Of a stretch of DNA of 64,000 bases, positions 36,469-46,746 are shown in pieces. The notes beneath the pieces are model-generated. The model did not search any database, had not been told where the DNA came from, and worked only from the letters and a program-made list of their open reading frames with translations. Where the stretch lies: assembly GCA_916048095.2 (NCBI GenBank), contig OU696575.1, positions 3,183,001-3,247,000 of the forward strand, written 5' to 3'. Position 1 is the first letter of the stretch, and the number at the start of each line of letters is the position of its first letter. This DNA is from Sacculina carcini (Eukaryota; Arthropoda; Thecostraca; Sacculinidae). A program made the position numbers and the translations under genes.

Positions 36469-36706
36469 CACTAAAGTGTCGCGCAAAGGTGTTCACTAGA
36501 TCTTGTGGATCAGAGATGAGCTGAGTGCCATGCTTTAATACCGGAAATTTCACGGTAAAATGACCATAATTGAATCATTTTGCTGTATATGGCTTTGCTC
36601 TGAAATGTTTGCGTGTATATTAAATTTCTGTGTGTTTGCGTAATTTTTATTGTCGTTTGGAGGCGCTAATAACTTGTAGCCTAGCCAGCTAACACATCTA
36701 TGTAGG

Positions 36707-36712
36707 AAAAAA
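36707..36712 (-). terminator. RNA polymerase III terminator of tRNA-Thr
   Basis: On the minus strand a run of six T begins four bases after the tRNA 3' end. This is the expected Pol III stop. Confidence 0.8.
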
Positions 36713-36716
36713 GTAT

Positions 36717-36788
36717 TGCCACCTGTGAGGTTCGAACTCACGACCCCTGGTTTACGAGACCAGTGCTCTACCACTGAGCTAAAGCGGC
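36717..36788 (-). tRNA. tRNA-Thr (anticodon CGT)
   Basis: The minus strand folds into a full cloverleaf. The acceptor arm GCCGCTT pairs with AGGTGGC (G-T and T-G wobbles allowed), with discriminator A. The D arm is GCTC/GAGC and the anticodon arm CTGGT/ACCAG has loop CTCGTAA, so the anticodon is CGT, reading the Thr codon ACG. The T arm is GTGAG/CTCAC with loop TTCGAAC. There is no intron. The internal B box GTTCGAACC is close to consensus and a T6 stop follows, so it looks like a working gene rather than a SINE head. CCA is not encoded, as normal for eukaryotes. Confidence 0.92.
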
Positions 36789-37030
36789 CGGTGGCTATAG
36801 TTGTTTATTGTCCTTATACTGTTTGTTTCTTACGCGATGTATCGTATTTGTGGATAACTCACATAATTTTCTGTCCAATAAACAATGTACGAACCACGAT
36901 TTTCTGTGGCTGAAGCATTTGGATGTATTTGTCTATTATTTTCACTTCTTTATATATTATTCAACTAAATTGTGATGGGCCTACTAAATTGTAATATATA
37001 ATAGTTGATTTTTTCGGTAAAACTATTGAA

Positions 37031-37072
37031 TTAAGATCCCGGTTGAGTACAAAGGCTCAACCGGGATCTTAA
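37031..37072. repeat. Perfect 17-bp inverted repeat at the LINE 5' junction
   Basis: TTAAGATCCCGGTTGAG (37031-37047) and CTCAACCGGGATCTTAA (37056-37072) are perfect inverse arms around the 8-base loop tacaaagg. The right arm is in-frame LINE coding sequence, so the left arm is an inverted scrap of the LINE itself. Confidence 0.9.
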
Positions 37073-39113
37073 CTCCATCAACTGGGACACAATATTATCT
37101 GATAATGTCAATCACTCTTATGAACGGTTTGTCGACCTATATATCCTGGCTGTTAATAAGCACTTACCGATGTATACAACCAGAACTGATAACAAAACCA
37201 AAAGGCGGCCATGGATAACAAGGGGAATTAAGATCTCCAGTGACAACAAACGAGTGCTTTACCGAAAGTTTATGACCACAAAAAAGAAAGAAGACGAGAA
37301 AAGTTACAAACACTACAGAAACAAACTCACACAAATCATAAATACGAGCAAGAAACTTTACTATGCGAGGCACTTCTCTGATAGAAATGTTACAATCAGA
37401 CAAAAATGGCAAACCATAAAAACAACGTTGAATATAGAAACAAAAAAGAGAGAGCCGATATGTCAGCTACGCACAGAAAATGGCACAATTACGGATTCTC
37501 AGAGCATAGCAAGTCATTTCAACGAGTATTTTGTGAAAATTGGACCAGTTCTTGCCTCAGCAATTAAGACCAGCCCGACTAGCATAGATGACTGTCAGCA
37601 TGTAAACACGGTTCCATCAACTATGTTCCTCTATCCCGTTTCAGATATGGAAGTAAAGAAAACAATTAAGTCGGCTAAAGGGACATGTTCAACAGATCAT
37701 CTAAATCTCAACATGAAGATAGTTAAAGACACCGCCAATCATATAGCCGCTCCACTATCATACATCTTCAATTTATCTTTTTCCACGGGAACGTTTCCAA
37801 ATCTTATGAAAATTGCAAAAATAGTACCCATACACAAGTCTGGAGATAACAAGGAAAGCGGAAATTATCGGCCAATTTCTTTACTAGATCAATTTTCAAA
37901 AAATTTAGAAAAATTATTTCATCGAAGATTGATAAGTTTTATAAAAAAGCATGAAATTATACATGAAAATCAATATGGATTCCAAAGAGGCAAAAACACA
38001 TCACAAGCCGTGCTTGATATGATCAACTACATAACTGAGTCTTTTGAGCAGCGTCAAATAACTGTTGGATTATTCCTGGATCTGAAAAAGGCCTTTGACA
38101 CTGTCGATCACAAAATATTGTTGAAAAAACTAAACTTATACGGCATGAGAGGCACAACCCTACAATGGATCACAAGTTATTTAACACAGAGAACGCAATA
38201 CACTGAAGTAAGTGGTTCAAAGTCTGAAGAATTACCCATAGAATGCGGGGTTCCACAAGGTTCTACACTGGGACCGACACTATTCATACTCTACATCAAC
38301 GATCTATTCAACATCATGAGACACACAAAAACAATAGCATTTGCGGATGACACCAACATATTCTACAAAGGCAAACACACGTATAAACTCTATGAACAAA
38401 TAAACTCAGGCATAAAAATATTACAAGACTGGTTCACGAGTAACAAATTATCGCTCAATGTAAAAAAGTCTAATTACATTGTTTTCAGTAACAGTAATGA
38501 CACTTCAAACAGCTGTATAAGCGTAGGGGCAGACAAACTTGATAGGAAACAATCTACTAAATTTCTGGGAGTAATTATTGATAGCAAATTACATTGGAAA
38601 GAGCAAATATCCAATGTAACTGCCAAACTAAACAGAGTGAACTTCCTTCTCAGCAAAGTAAAAGAAATATTCGACACTAAAACAAAAACCACCCTGTATT
38701 ATTCATTTTTTCAATCATATTTACAATACTGCTGTGAAGCATGGGGAAATACTTATTACACTAACTTGCAAACCATAAGAATTGCACAAAAAAGAGCTAT
38801 CAGAATCATAGACAATCTGAAAGCAAGGGACCCTACATCACCTTCATTCAAAAATGAAAATATTCTAAAATTTGATGATGTAGTAAAACTGAATAATTTA
38901 ACTAAAATGTATGCAGCATATCATAAGAAATTACCATCTAACATTCAAGCATACTTCATAATCAATACAAGGCATACAGACAAATTCCTCTTTCCCCACA
39001 CACGAACCAAACTAAGAAGCTTATCATTTTTCTATGTAGGTATATCGCAGTGGAATGAATTGGAAAAAACCAGAAACAAACTCCAACGTTGTCCAGCTAC
39101 AAGAAAAACTTGA
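37056..39113 (+). CDS. LINE reverse transcriptase, C-terminal two thirds of ORF2
   Basis: The frame is open with no stop from the truncation point to 39113, about 685 residues. Counting from the Met-like codon at 37170, the reverse transcriptase shows NYRPISLL near 230, GLFLDLKKAFDTVDH near 299, CGVPQGSTLGPTLF near 360 and the catalytic AFADDTN near 389, followed by KFLGVIID and the usual C-terminal domain ending QWNELE. The endonuclease half is missing because the insertion is 5'-truncated, so this copy cannot transpose alone. Preservation of the whole remaining frame indicates a fairly recent insertion. Confidence 0.9.
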   Translation, partial: LNRDLNSINWDTILSDNVNHSYERFVDLYILAVNKHLPMYTTRTDNKTKRRPWITRGIKISSDNKRVLYRKFMTTKKKEDEKSYKHYRNKLTQIINTSKKLYYARHFSDRNVTIRQKWQTIKTTLNIETKKREPICQLRTENGTITDSQSIASHFNEYFVKIGPVLASAIKTSPTSIDDCQHVNTVPSTMFLYPVSDMEVKKTIKSAKGTCSTDHLNLNMKIVKDTANHIAAPLSYIFNLSFSTGTFPNLMKIAKIVPIHKSGDNKESGNYRPISLLDQFSKNLEKLFHRRLISFIKKHEIIHENQYGFQRGKNTSQAVLDMINYITESFEQRQITVGLFLDLKKAFDTVDHKILLKKLNLYGMRGTTLQWITSYLTQRTQYTEVSGSKSEELPIECGVPQGSTLGPTLFILYINDLFNIMRHTKTIAFADDTNIFYKGKHTYKLYEQINSGIKILQDWFTSNKLSLNVKKSNYIVFSNSNDTSNSCISVGADKLDRKQSTKFLGVIIDSKLHWKEQISNVTAKLNRVNFLLSKVKEIFDTKTKTTLYYSFFQSYLQYCCEAWGNTYYTNLQTIRIAQKRAIRIIDNLKARDPTSPSFKNENILKFDDVVKLNNLTKMYAAYHKKLPSNIQAYFIINTRHTDKFLFPHTRTKLRSLSFFYVGISQWNELEKTRNKLQRCPATRKT

Positions 39114-39474
39114 AAAAACAATACATTCAATCTTACTCTGAATAATCTGACCAATGAAAATATAGGATATGGTCGAGTGCGATAAATCGTGATTGTGCTG
39201 TGTGTGTGGGTGTGTGTGTATTTGGTGTGTATGAGTGTGGGAGTGTGATTGTGTGCATGATATATTTACCAGTGTTTAGATGAGTGAATTAGTGCGCGTG
39301 AATATGTTTATATGTGAGCGTGTATGTATTGCATCGTATTAACAATTTGATTTAACCCAGGCAACACAAGCTATTTAGCTTCAATTGCCTTTCCAGTTTT
39401 GGTTTAATTACATATTTTGGTTCTGTTGACATGAAGGCTGGAAAAAATACATGAATGAATGAATGAATGAATTA
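37056..39474 (+). mobile_element. CR1-group LINE, 5'-truncated, with (GAAT)n tail
   Basis: The copy begins within the linker between endonuclease and reverse transcriptase (reading LNRDLNSINWDTIL from 37056), carries the whole reverse transcriptase and C-terminal region to a stop at 39111-39113, then a 3' UTR of about 340 bases and a (GAAT)n tail at about 39451-39474. There is no RNase H. The FADDTN box and tail type point to the CR1 group (Rex1/Daphne/L2-like); I cannot fix the clade. Target duplications were not found. Confidence 0.85.
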
Positions 39475-40525
39475 GCTAATTGACACATGGCATGTCAGTT
39501 TGAGGCTATACATCCAATATAGGCTTGAAACTTGGTTTGAAGTTTGTAGTTTAAGTAGTGTTTGAATAGGTTTTTAGAAGTGTAATACGTGTATTCACAA
39601 AACGATACGTAAGACTGAGCTTAAGTGAACACAATAGCCAGCGAACACATACACACCGCACACAGACATACACCAGGACGTTCCGCGAATAGACGCTGCA
39701 CGGCTTGCAATATAATGTTGCAGTGCTCAAGTAACCAAGCGAAGCATAGGCGCACGCAGTATGTTACAAGAAGCATCAATGCGTAGTTCTGCTAATCCCT
39801 TGAAAAAAGAATCCACGGCAGCAACTAGCGAGGCATCTGTGGAACTCGCTGTACAGTCGCGCATTTCCATTGATCGATCGATGGTTGTTTGATTAGCTGG
39901 CTATCCTGCGCCACTCAGAGGAATTGCATAGGCGTCTCCAGCGAGATTTATTCTGGGTTTGACTCCCCCAATCAACCATGTTGTGCTACCAGTTAAATTG
40001 TTACTAGAACTGCTGATAATGTGCATCGTAATCGATTTGCGGAATTATGGGAAGCAGTCATGTGTGTACCGCAATATAATGTGACAAATTCGGCATATTC
40101 ATTATCGCAATATAATGTGACAAATTCGGCATATTCATTATCGCAATATAATGTGACAAATTCGGCATATTCATTATCGCAATATAACAAGACTAATGCA
40201 TTCTGAGAACTCCGCTTCGTTGAACAATCCTGGTTGAAATTAAATGTAATTGATGTTGTAATGTCTCATTATGTTATTGTTTACGACGTGCAAGCTCGAT
40301 AAGTTGCAGATCAATGCAAGCAGGATAGCGTGGAGTATGGAAGTAAATATATAAACGCATATAAAAAAGGGTCTCTCTTATACGTGAGTACGTTTTTCAG
40401 CACCATCGATGTAATGCTATTTGATTTAACGTTCAACGAAAACATTTATAAAATTCGAAATTTATTTAATGATTAATTAATGGAAAAATTGAATTATTTC
40501 TATTATTGATAAATTTGTTTATTAC
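39475..40525. other. Non-coding interval with one tandem array
   Basis: Apart from the 36-bp tandem repeat at 40071-40188, nothing is recognised. Confidence 0.5.
40071..40188. repeat. 36-bp tandem repeat, 3.3 copies
   Basis: The unit beginning GCAATATAATGTGACAAATT, period 36, occurs three times without visible change at 40071, 40107 and 40143, then a partial unit at 40179. Because 36 is a multiple of three it opens repetitive frames on both strands, which are not genes. Confidence 0.95.
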
Positions 40526-41190
40526 CACGGCTATCAAAAATGTAACCTAAAACTTAGAAAAAGTAACTTTGTTTTCGAGAAAAAGTATCCTAAAAAATTT
40601 ACTCAAAACACATGCTGTGTCAGAAAAGCCTATTTCTATTTGCAGTTCTGCATGAAGGAAACACCTCGGTCCCTGCTGCCCTGTTTTCCACCTTCTCTCC
40701 GCATCGGTGCCATTTCCACAGCAAACCACCAAAAAGTGACCCAACATCGAAAAAAGTATCATAATCATCAGAACTTAACAAGTTGAAAGTTAATACAAAG
40801 GTGGAAAACATTCGATGCTGATGCAATTATTTCTTATTGTAAAGCCGTGGTCACACGAGGCCAACAGTTGGCCAAGCCAATCGTTGGCTTGGCCATCAAT
40901 TGTCCCGAAAACCCAAGTTGAACATGTTCAACTTTTCAAGCCAATTGGCCTGCATTTCAGCCGCTTGCCTCAAGAGCGCGCTACGTTGCCGTGCAATGAA
41001 CGCGCACTGTCACGCTGAAAATGATAGAATTCTCGCGCAAGGCAAATATTAGATCCTCCGATTTTTCACCACATGGCGCTGAAGCAACGCGCGAAGCGAA
41101 TTCAACTCAGTTTGAAGGCCTGTAATGTGTTGTGTGTTTTTGTGCTCGTTTCATTGTGACAATTTTATCATGATGAGGTGAAATCTGTAA

Positions 41191-44004
41191 AACAAACAAA
41201 CATTTATTTAATATAGCGCACAAAATAATTACAAGTGCGCGACAGGCAAAATATGACTGGAGCAAGTGGAAAAATTGGGTCGACTGCGCAAATTGGGTAA
41301 AATATATACATGCAGCGCAGAACAGAAACACAAACAATGTAGCAATTATGAACGGAATATGTAACGACATGTGCAAAATAGAGATAAAGCATTAAATCAA
41401 AGAAAAAAGCAATCAAATCAATATCAATAGGAATAATCAATCAATTATATCATTGCAAACAAATAAACTTATGAAGACTCTGAGGTCAAGGATAGGAAAT
41501 GATTGTGGAGTTCAGAGGAGAAAGAAGATATGATTTCATTCGGAGGAGGCGAGGAGGAAGTGAATTATAAATGCGGGGTGCAGAAAAAAGGATGATTTCG
41601 CAGACCAAGTGGACTGGTTCAACGCAGGGGGACAGATTAGAGGAGTAGGATGGCGACGTGAAGAACTCTCTTGAACCAGAAGTAGTGAGCGTAGATAGGA
41701 CGGGGGTGAAAGGCAGTGAAGGGTTTTGTACACCAAACAGCAAATTTTGAAGCTAATTCGGAAATGAACAGTGAGCCAACCAAGGCGGTGGAGGTGATCT
41801 GAAGTGGGCGTTTTGGGAGGAAGTTTTAAAACGAAGCGACTGTCAAGGCTGATAATGGATTGTACACGGCGGATACTTTTGAGGGAAGGTGAAAAAACAA
41901 GGAGTTACAGTAATCTAGGCGAGTAAATATCTACGAATTGACGAGATGAACAGCCGAAGATTCGTCCGAAAGAGAACCTATGGGATAAAATTTTCGGAGA
42001 ATGAAGCGGCAAGAGCGAGTGAGTTGAGAAAAGTGTTGAGAAAATGATATTGTCGGATCAAATGTGTTGCCAAGGCTGCGAATTTGAGAAGCTAGAGGCA
42101 AGGAGACAGTGGTAGGGTAGACAGTGTAGAAAGGTAGTAAGGTAAGGAGTGGTAGGGTAGACGGGGTGGCGGTGGTGGTGATAGACCTCGTACTAGTGGT
42201 GGTAGACAGTGGTTACCCTTGGAGGATGAAAAGCTAAGTAGATTGTTTTGTCGTTATTAAGAAGGAGATATCTGGAGGCAGCCCATGAAGAAATATGGGA
42301 AATAAGTTTAGATACCAAAGTAGAATTATGTAAAGATAGGGGAAAGTAAATTTGTACATCGTCAGCATAGACGTGAAAGGAAATAGGGTATTATCTGAGG
42401 ATAGAACAAAGGGACGAGGATAGAGGTTGAAAAGGAGTGGTCCCAGGAGAGCACCCTGTGGGACGCCAGAAGTCAACGGAACATTGAAAGGCACCCGGGA
42501 ATTACAGCGGACAGAAAAGGAACGTTTATGAAGGTAGGAAGAGACAAGAGAAAGAGCTGAAGAAGAAAGGCAAATATGGGCGAGATCTTCACAAAGAATG
42601 TAATGATTGACGAGATCAAAAGCAGATGAAAAATCTAATGATATTAGCAGAACAGATTTGCAGAAGGAGAAGCTGGAAAAATGTCATTAGTGAGGCGAAT
42701 AAGAAGAGTTTCAGTGGAATGAGTTGACATAAAGCCTGAATGATAAGGATCAAGGACCGGAGTAATAATCGGACGAAGTTGTTCAAGGATAGCGTTTCAA
42801 GAAGTTTAGAAGGAAGCGTAAGCCTAGATATAGGACGATAGTTGGAGGGGATGACAGGATCAATATTAGGCCTCTTCAGGATGGGTGTGATTATAACATG
42901 CTTAGAAGCTAGAAATTGTCCATGAAGAAAGGAGGAATTAACCATATGGGTGAGAATAGGAGCAAGGAGGAGGATCGGATCAGAGAGAGCGGAAAAATTA
43001 ATAGGATCCGAGGGGCTTCTTTTGTTGCGGAGTTTGAGGATAAAGCGATATGTTTTATATGGAGAAATTGGTACGTAGGCCGAAATTGAATTTGGGGAGG
43101 TAGGAAAAGATAGAGGAAAATGTCTTTTTGGAATATTCGAGAGTAGTGTATCAATGTTTTTGAGTGAAACGAGATAATTGATCAGCTGAAATCATTATGA
43201 TTCCGGAGTCCAATTATTGGACTCCGGGAGGCACTACCAGTTATTGATTTCAGAGTGGACCACCGAGAGTGCGAACACTTTCTCAGTGAGGATAGGTGAG
43301 AGGTGAAGTAAATGGATTTGGCGCAAGCAAGATAGATGAGGAAGGAATTTCGAGCCGAGCAAAAGGTTGACCAGGACGGAGGAGAGCGAAAGCGCCTCCA
43401 GAGACGCTCCGTACGACGGCATTCGGAGCGCAGGAGGCGCAGATCTGAGGAGAACCAAGGAGGGGGTAGAGATTCGCAGATAACTTTGATTTCACGAAGT
43501 GGAAAGATAAGATAATTTATTTTTGAGAGGCTATCTGTGATATAGAGATCGAGCGTGTGACCAGAATTATGGGTAGCACCTGAGTTTAAGACAAGAAGAT
43601 CCCAAGAGTCGAGCAAAGAAATAAAGACCCGGATGAGAGTTTGAGACGAAGGGCAATCAACCCAGATGTTGAAGTCGCCTAGCAGAATACAGTTATCAGA
43701 GGAACGTTGGGAAAGTAGTGAGATGAATTCGTCAAATTATTATGATGGTATACCAGTATAATACCCACGGTGGGAAATGCTGGTAGAGATAGACGGAGTA
43801 CTAAAAATTCGAAAGCAGGAGATGCGAAATTGAATTCTGTGAGGGTGGAGAGCGAAAGCGAGGCATTGAAAATGACACCAACTCCACCGCCCGAAGGTTT
43901 CAATGATGAAAAAAGGGATGGACAGGCATGGAGATAATTAATACACGGCGGAAGATGAGCTCTAAACATGGGAACGTCGCACTCCAGGAGCCATGTCTCG
44001 GAGG
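41191..44004 (-). mobile_element. L2-like LINE, decayed, 5'-truncated
   Basis: Minus-strand pieces run in order. Endonuclease starts at SETWLLECD near 44.0 kb, then GGGVGVIFNASLSL and a later SGHTLDLYITDS block (about 43.57 kb). Reverse transcriptase pieces follow: PILKRPNIDPVIPSNYRPIS at about 42.87 kb and SGVPQGALLGPLLFNLY at about 42.45 kb. A C-terminal region with VHLVCEIILFSAPRIYNSLP lies at about 41.6 kb. The frame shifts several times, so it is a pseudogene. The 3' end is a short (TTTG)n tail near 41191. The octamer-like TCTGTAA at 41184-41190 and 44005-44011 may be its target duplication. Confidence 0.75.
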
Positions 44005-44164
44005 TCTGTAATATTTTTTTTTTTCATTTTAACCCATTAACCGGCGACCATAAAATTAATGAAGTTGGCTAATTGAAATTAGTTATTTTTTGTATAATTA
44101 GGTTCATTATACATGGTGAAACACGAAAAAATAATATAATATATTATTTTCTAGGATTTTCAGG

Positions 44165-44190
44165 GTGATCTAAAAATAGATCACTGCCGG
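44165..44190. repeat. piggyBac left subterminal palindrome
   Basis: GTGATCTAAAAATAGATCAC followed by TGCCGG. The same unit occurs inverted at 45993-46020 (CCGGCA then GTGATCTA-TTTTT-AGATCAC) and again at the right terminus (46419-46440). These repeated palindromes are plausible transposase-binding sites. Confidence 0.75.
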
Positions 44191-44379
44191 AGAGCGCCGT
44201 AGAGTACACCGCGTATAATGGGTGTCTTTCAAATGTCTTATATTTTTCAATAGACTGTCTGCACGCTGTGATCTAACTATGAATGAAGCTGTGACCTTCC
44301 TGGACATCATTGGCCTCGATTTCGATGAGATTGAAGCTGACATTCTTCTAAGTTGAGGTTGGCATTGGGGGGTTTCCAA

Positions 44380-45350
44380 GACTCTCAATCGATGAGATGA
44401 TCATAAAGTATTACGGCCATCACGACCTGAAGCTGTTCATTCGAGGAAAACCCATTCGATTCGGATACAAGTTATGGTTATTGTGCGCCTCCGACGGAAA
44501 CATCTACGCTCCATCTTTGTAACAGTACAAGGAGCATGGTCACTCAGCAGGGATCCCGATGAGGTCTCGAGTAGTAATCAGTCCCATCTCCCTGGTCGAC
44601 ATCGCTAACGGGAAGGAACTCTCTTTCGACAAATTGTCCGCCTCTCTATCACTTCTTGTCTGGTTGACCAAAATGAGATTCAGTGCGTTAGGAACCATCC
44701 TCGTAAATTGAACCAAGAAGGATCCGTTCAAGTCGGACAAGGAGATGAAGGTTTGGGACTCTTTGGAGCAGAAAATCAACCAGAAGAGCCAGATTATTTT
44801 TGTCAAGTGGAACGACAGCAGCTTTGTTTACATGGCGACAAACCACTCCAAATCACGCCCTACAGTGAAGGCGTTGCGGTACAGCCGCGCCGAGAAGAAG
44901 GTGAAGGTCGGCAAATATGCTGTTATGTCCCAGGTTCGTTTGGTCCCGCTTCAGTCCCGGGTCTCTTTTCTTGTTAGGTCTTGTTCTTGTTAGGTTATGC
45001 ATGATCAGGTTAGTTGGAAAAGTGAAAGAGAGCCGGACTGAAGCAGGACCAAATATACCTGGGGTGCATATATCCTTATGCAAACGTCCTTAGCTCCGTG
45101 GAGGTTGACATGCTCTGCTTCATCTCCAAGTACAAGAGTAACATGCGGTCGTGGACCACCATGATTGGATGGTGGAGCACTTTGTGATTGAGATCGAAGA
45201 TAAAAATATACTTCTCTCTTTTGATGGGGGCAATCCAGATGACCTTGGTGAATGCCTGGTTAATCCACAAGAACCATGGTTGAGAAACCGGAAGAGGTTT
45301 CGAGCCTCGACTTCACGCGCGAGGTGGCGGTCTCGTATATGAAGATCACC
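44380..45350 (+). pseudogene. piggyBac transposase remnant (DDE_Tnp_1_7)
   Basis: Pieces in three plus frames follow the order of piggyBac transposases. The first is SIDEMIIKYYGHHDLKLFIR then GKPIRFGYKLW, with the first catalytic Asp codon at 44391-44393 and a stop at 44520-44522. Then come FDKLSASLSLLVWLTKM (position of the second Asp block), IIFVKWNDSSFVYMATN, and VEVDMLCFISKYKSNMRS with WTTMIGWW, the third Asp at 45117-45119. A C-terminal SLDFTREVAVSYM piece ends near 45350. The N-terminal part before 44380 is not recognisable. An inverted-repeat insertion at 44935-45060 splits the gene between the second and third Asp blocks. It is dead. Confidence 0.85.
44935..45060. mobile_element. Small inverted-repeat insertion in the piggyBac transposase
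   Basis: TTTGGTCCCGCTTCAGTC (from 44939) is the near-perfect inverse of the block ending at 45053 (ccggactgaagcaggacc). The insert of about 120 bases separates two transposase motifs that are normally closer. It is a small fold-back MITE; its exact target duplication is unclear. Confidence 0.6.
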
Positions 45351-45672
45351 AATGGCAAGGACTCAATCATCTCACGGCCCCGATCGCTTCTCGCGTTGGA
45401 CTGGCAGCGCAGCCTCCGCTGGACTCCAGCTTCGACGGCCTCGGCCATATTCGCCTCGTGCGTGAACAGCAACGTCAATGTCAGGGACCCGGTTGCAAGT
45501 CGAGCCCGCTGTCCTAATGCGGAAAGTGTGCAAACACTACGCTGTGCAGGCAGTATTTCAATCCCTATCATACGACATAAATAATTACCGACAGACAGCT
45601 CGAAAAAGTCAGTTTCGTGTTCCGATACGGACCATCTGGACTTGGATTGAAAATATTGTATATACTCGAAGG

Positions 45673-45858
45673 CAGTGATGGCGCCAGGACTTTTCCGGTA
45701 GGGGATTGAGAAGGGCTAAGGAAAAAGATGCGGGGCTCTGGGAAACATGAATAACTACTCTCGAAATGTTCATGGTCAGGATTTTTGGTGTGCTCAAGGG
45801 GGCTGGCATATTTTGGGGAATTTCAGCCCCTCCAAGTCCCCCCTTGGCACCGCCGTTG
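45673..45858. mobile_element. hAT-C MITE, diverged copy inside piggyBac
   Basis: Ends CAGTGATGGCGCCAGGA and CCTTGGCACCGCCGTTG match the hAT-C family. The interior keeps the tggcatattttgggg and ctaaggaaaaag blocks seen in other copies. Flanking octamers CTCGAAGG and CGCGAAAT match at 5 of 8, in keeping with an older insertion. Confidence 0.7.
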
Positions 45859-46746
45859 CGCGAAATTCTTGAAAAAACCGACAGGAACGTATATTTTCAT
45901 TATTAGACTAGTTATTCATATTTTTGTGTTAAATTTCGTGCGGTGAACCTATTTCCTCTAAAACATTGAGTTGGTGCCATTATAAGCATAAACCGGCAGT
46001 GATCTATTTTTAGATCACTGAATGTAAATCGCTCCTATACAAAAGTTATAATTATTAGAGCATTGAAATTTGTTGTGAAGCAGCATGAGGTAATAGATAT
46101 ATTATTGAAACCAATTATTTTTATACTCTAGGTCGTGTGTCTATGCTGTGGGTCAACAAAGAGAACCACTGAAAAAAGGGTAAAAATGGTCTACTTCATT
46201 GCTCTATTGCTTCATTGCTTGGCCTCATAGGACAAGTTATAAACTCCAAAGTAATTATTCAAAATATAATATCATAAGTACAAGGTCCAAATATTTTAAC
46301 AAATAAATTATATTCATCATATCAAAAAACAATTATGAGAAAATAATAGTTGAAATTGACAATTCTGAGAAAATATTAGTTGAAATTGACAATTCTGAGA
46401 AAATAATAGTTGAAATTGGTGATCTATTTTAGATCACTGCCGGCTAATGGGTTAATGTGTTATACATTGCTAGATTAAAATTTGATAAATAGATATATAC
46501 AAGTCGTAGGTATATGTAGGTAAAAATATAAAAGCTATGTTCAAAATAATGTGTAGTTGTGTAGTATAAAATAATGTTTGGCTTTTATCTGTATATTCAA
46601 GAATGTTCAAGAAGTAAACCAAAATTCAAATGTTATAGTCAGGATAGCGAAATAAGCACACCGACGTACTGTGCACCACATCTATTGGCTTGGACAATTA
46701 CTGGCCTCGTGTGACCATTCGCAAGCCAACGATTGTCCGCTGCAAG

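Larger units (their letters stand above)
44033..46451. mobile_element. piggyBac DNA transposon, degenerate
   Basis: It is flanked by TTAA at 44029-44032 and 46452-46455, the fixed piggyBac target. The termini CCCATTAACCGG and CCGGCTAATGGG are inverse. The 2419-bp element carries a decayed transposase (about 44380-45350), at least two small insertions (44935-45060, 45673-45858) and several subterminal palindromes built on GTGATCTA...TAGATCAC. It sits just right of the L2-like LINE fragment inside the TIR element. Confidence 0.88.

Noticed and set aside
36716-36913. Short protein starting LPPVRFELTTPGLRDQCSTT
   Set aside because: This is the well-known spurious translation of a tRNA gene in antisense; the locus is tRNA-Thr.
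40071-40188. CRISPR-like direct repeats
   Set aside because: The 36-bp units are contiguous with no spacers, in eukaryotic DNA.
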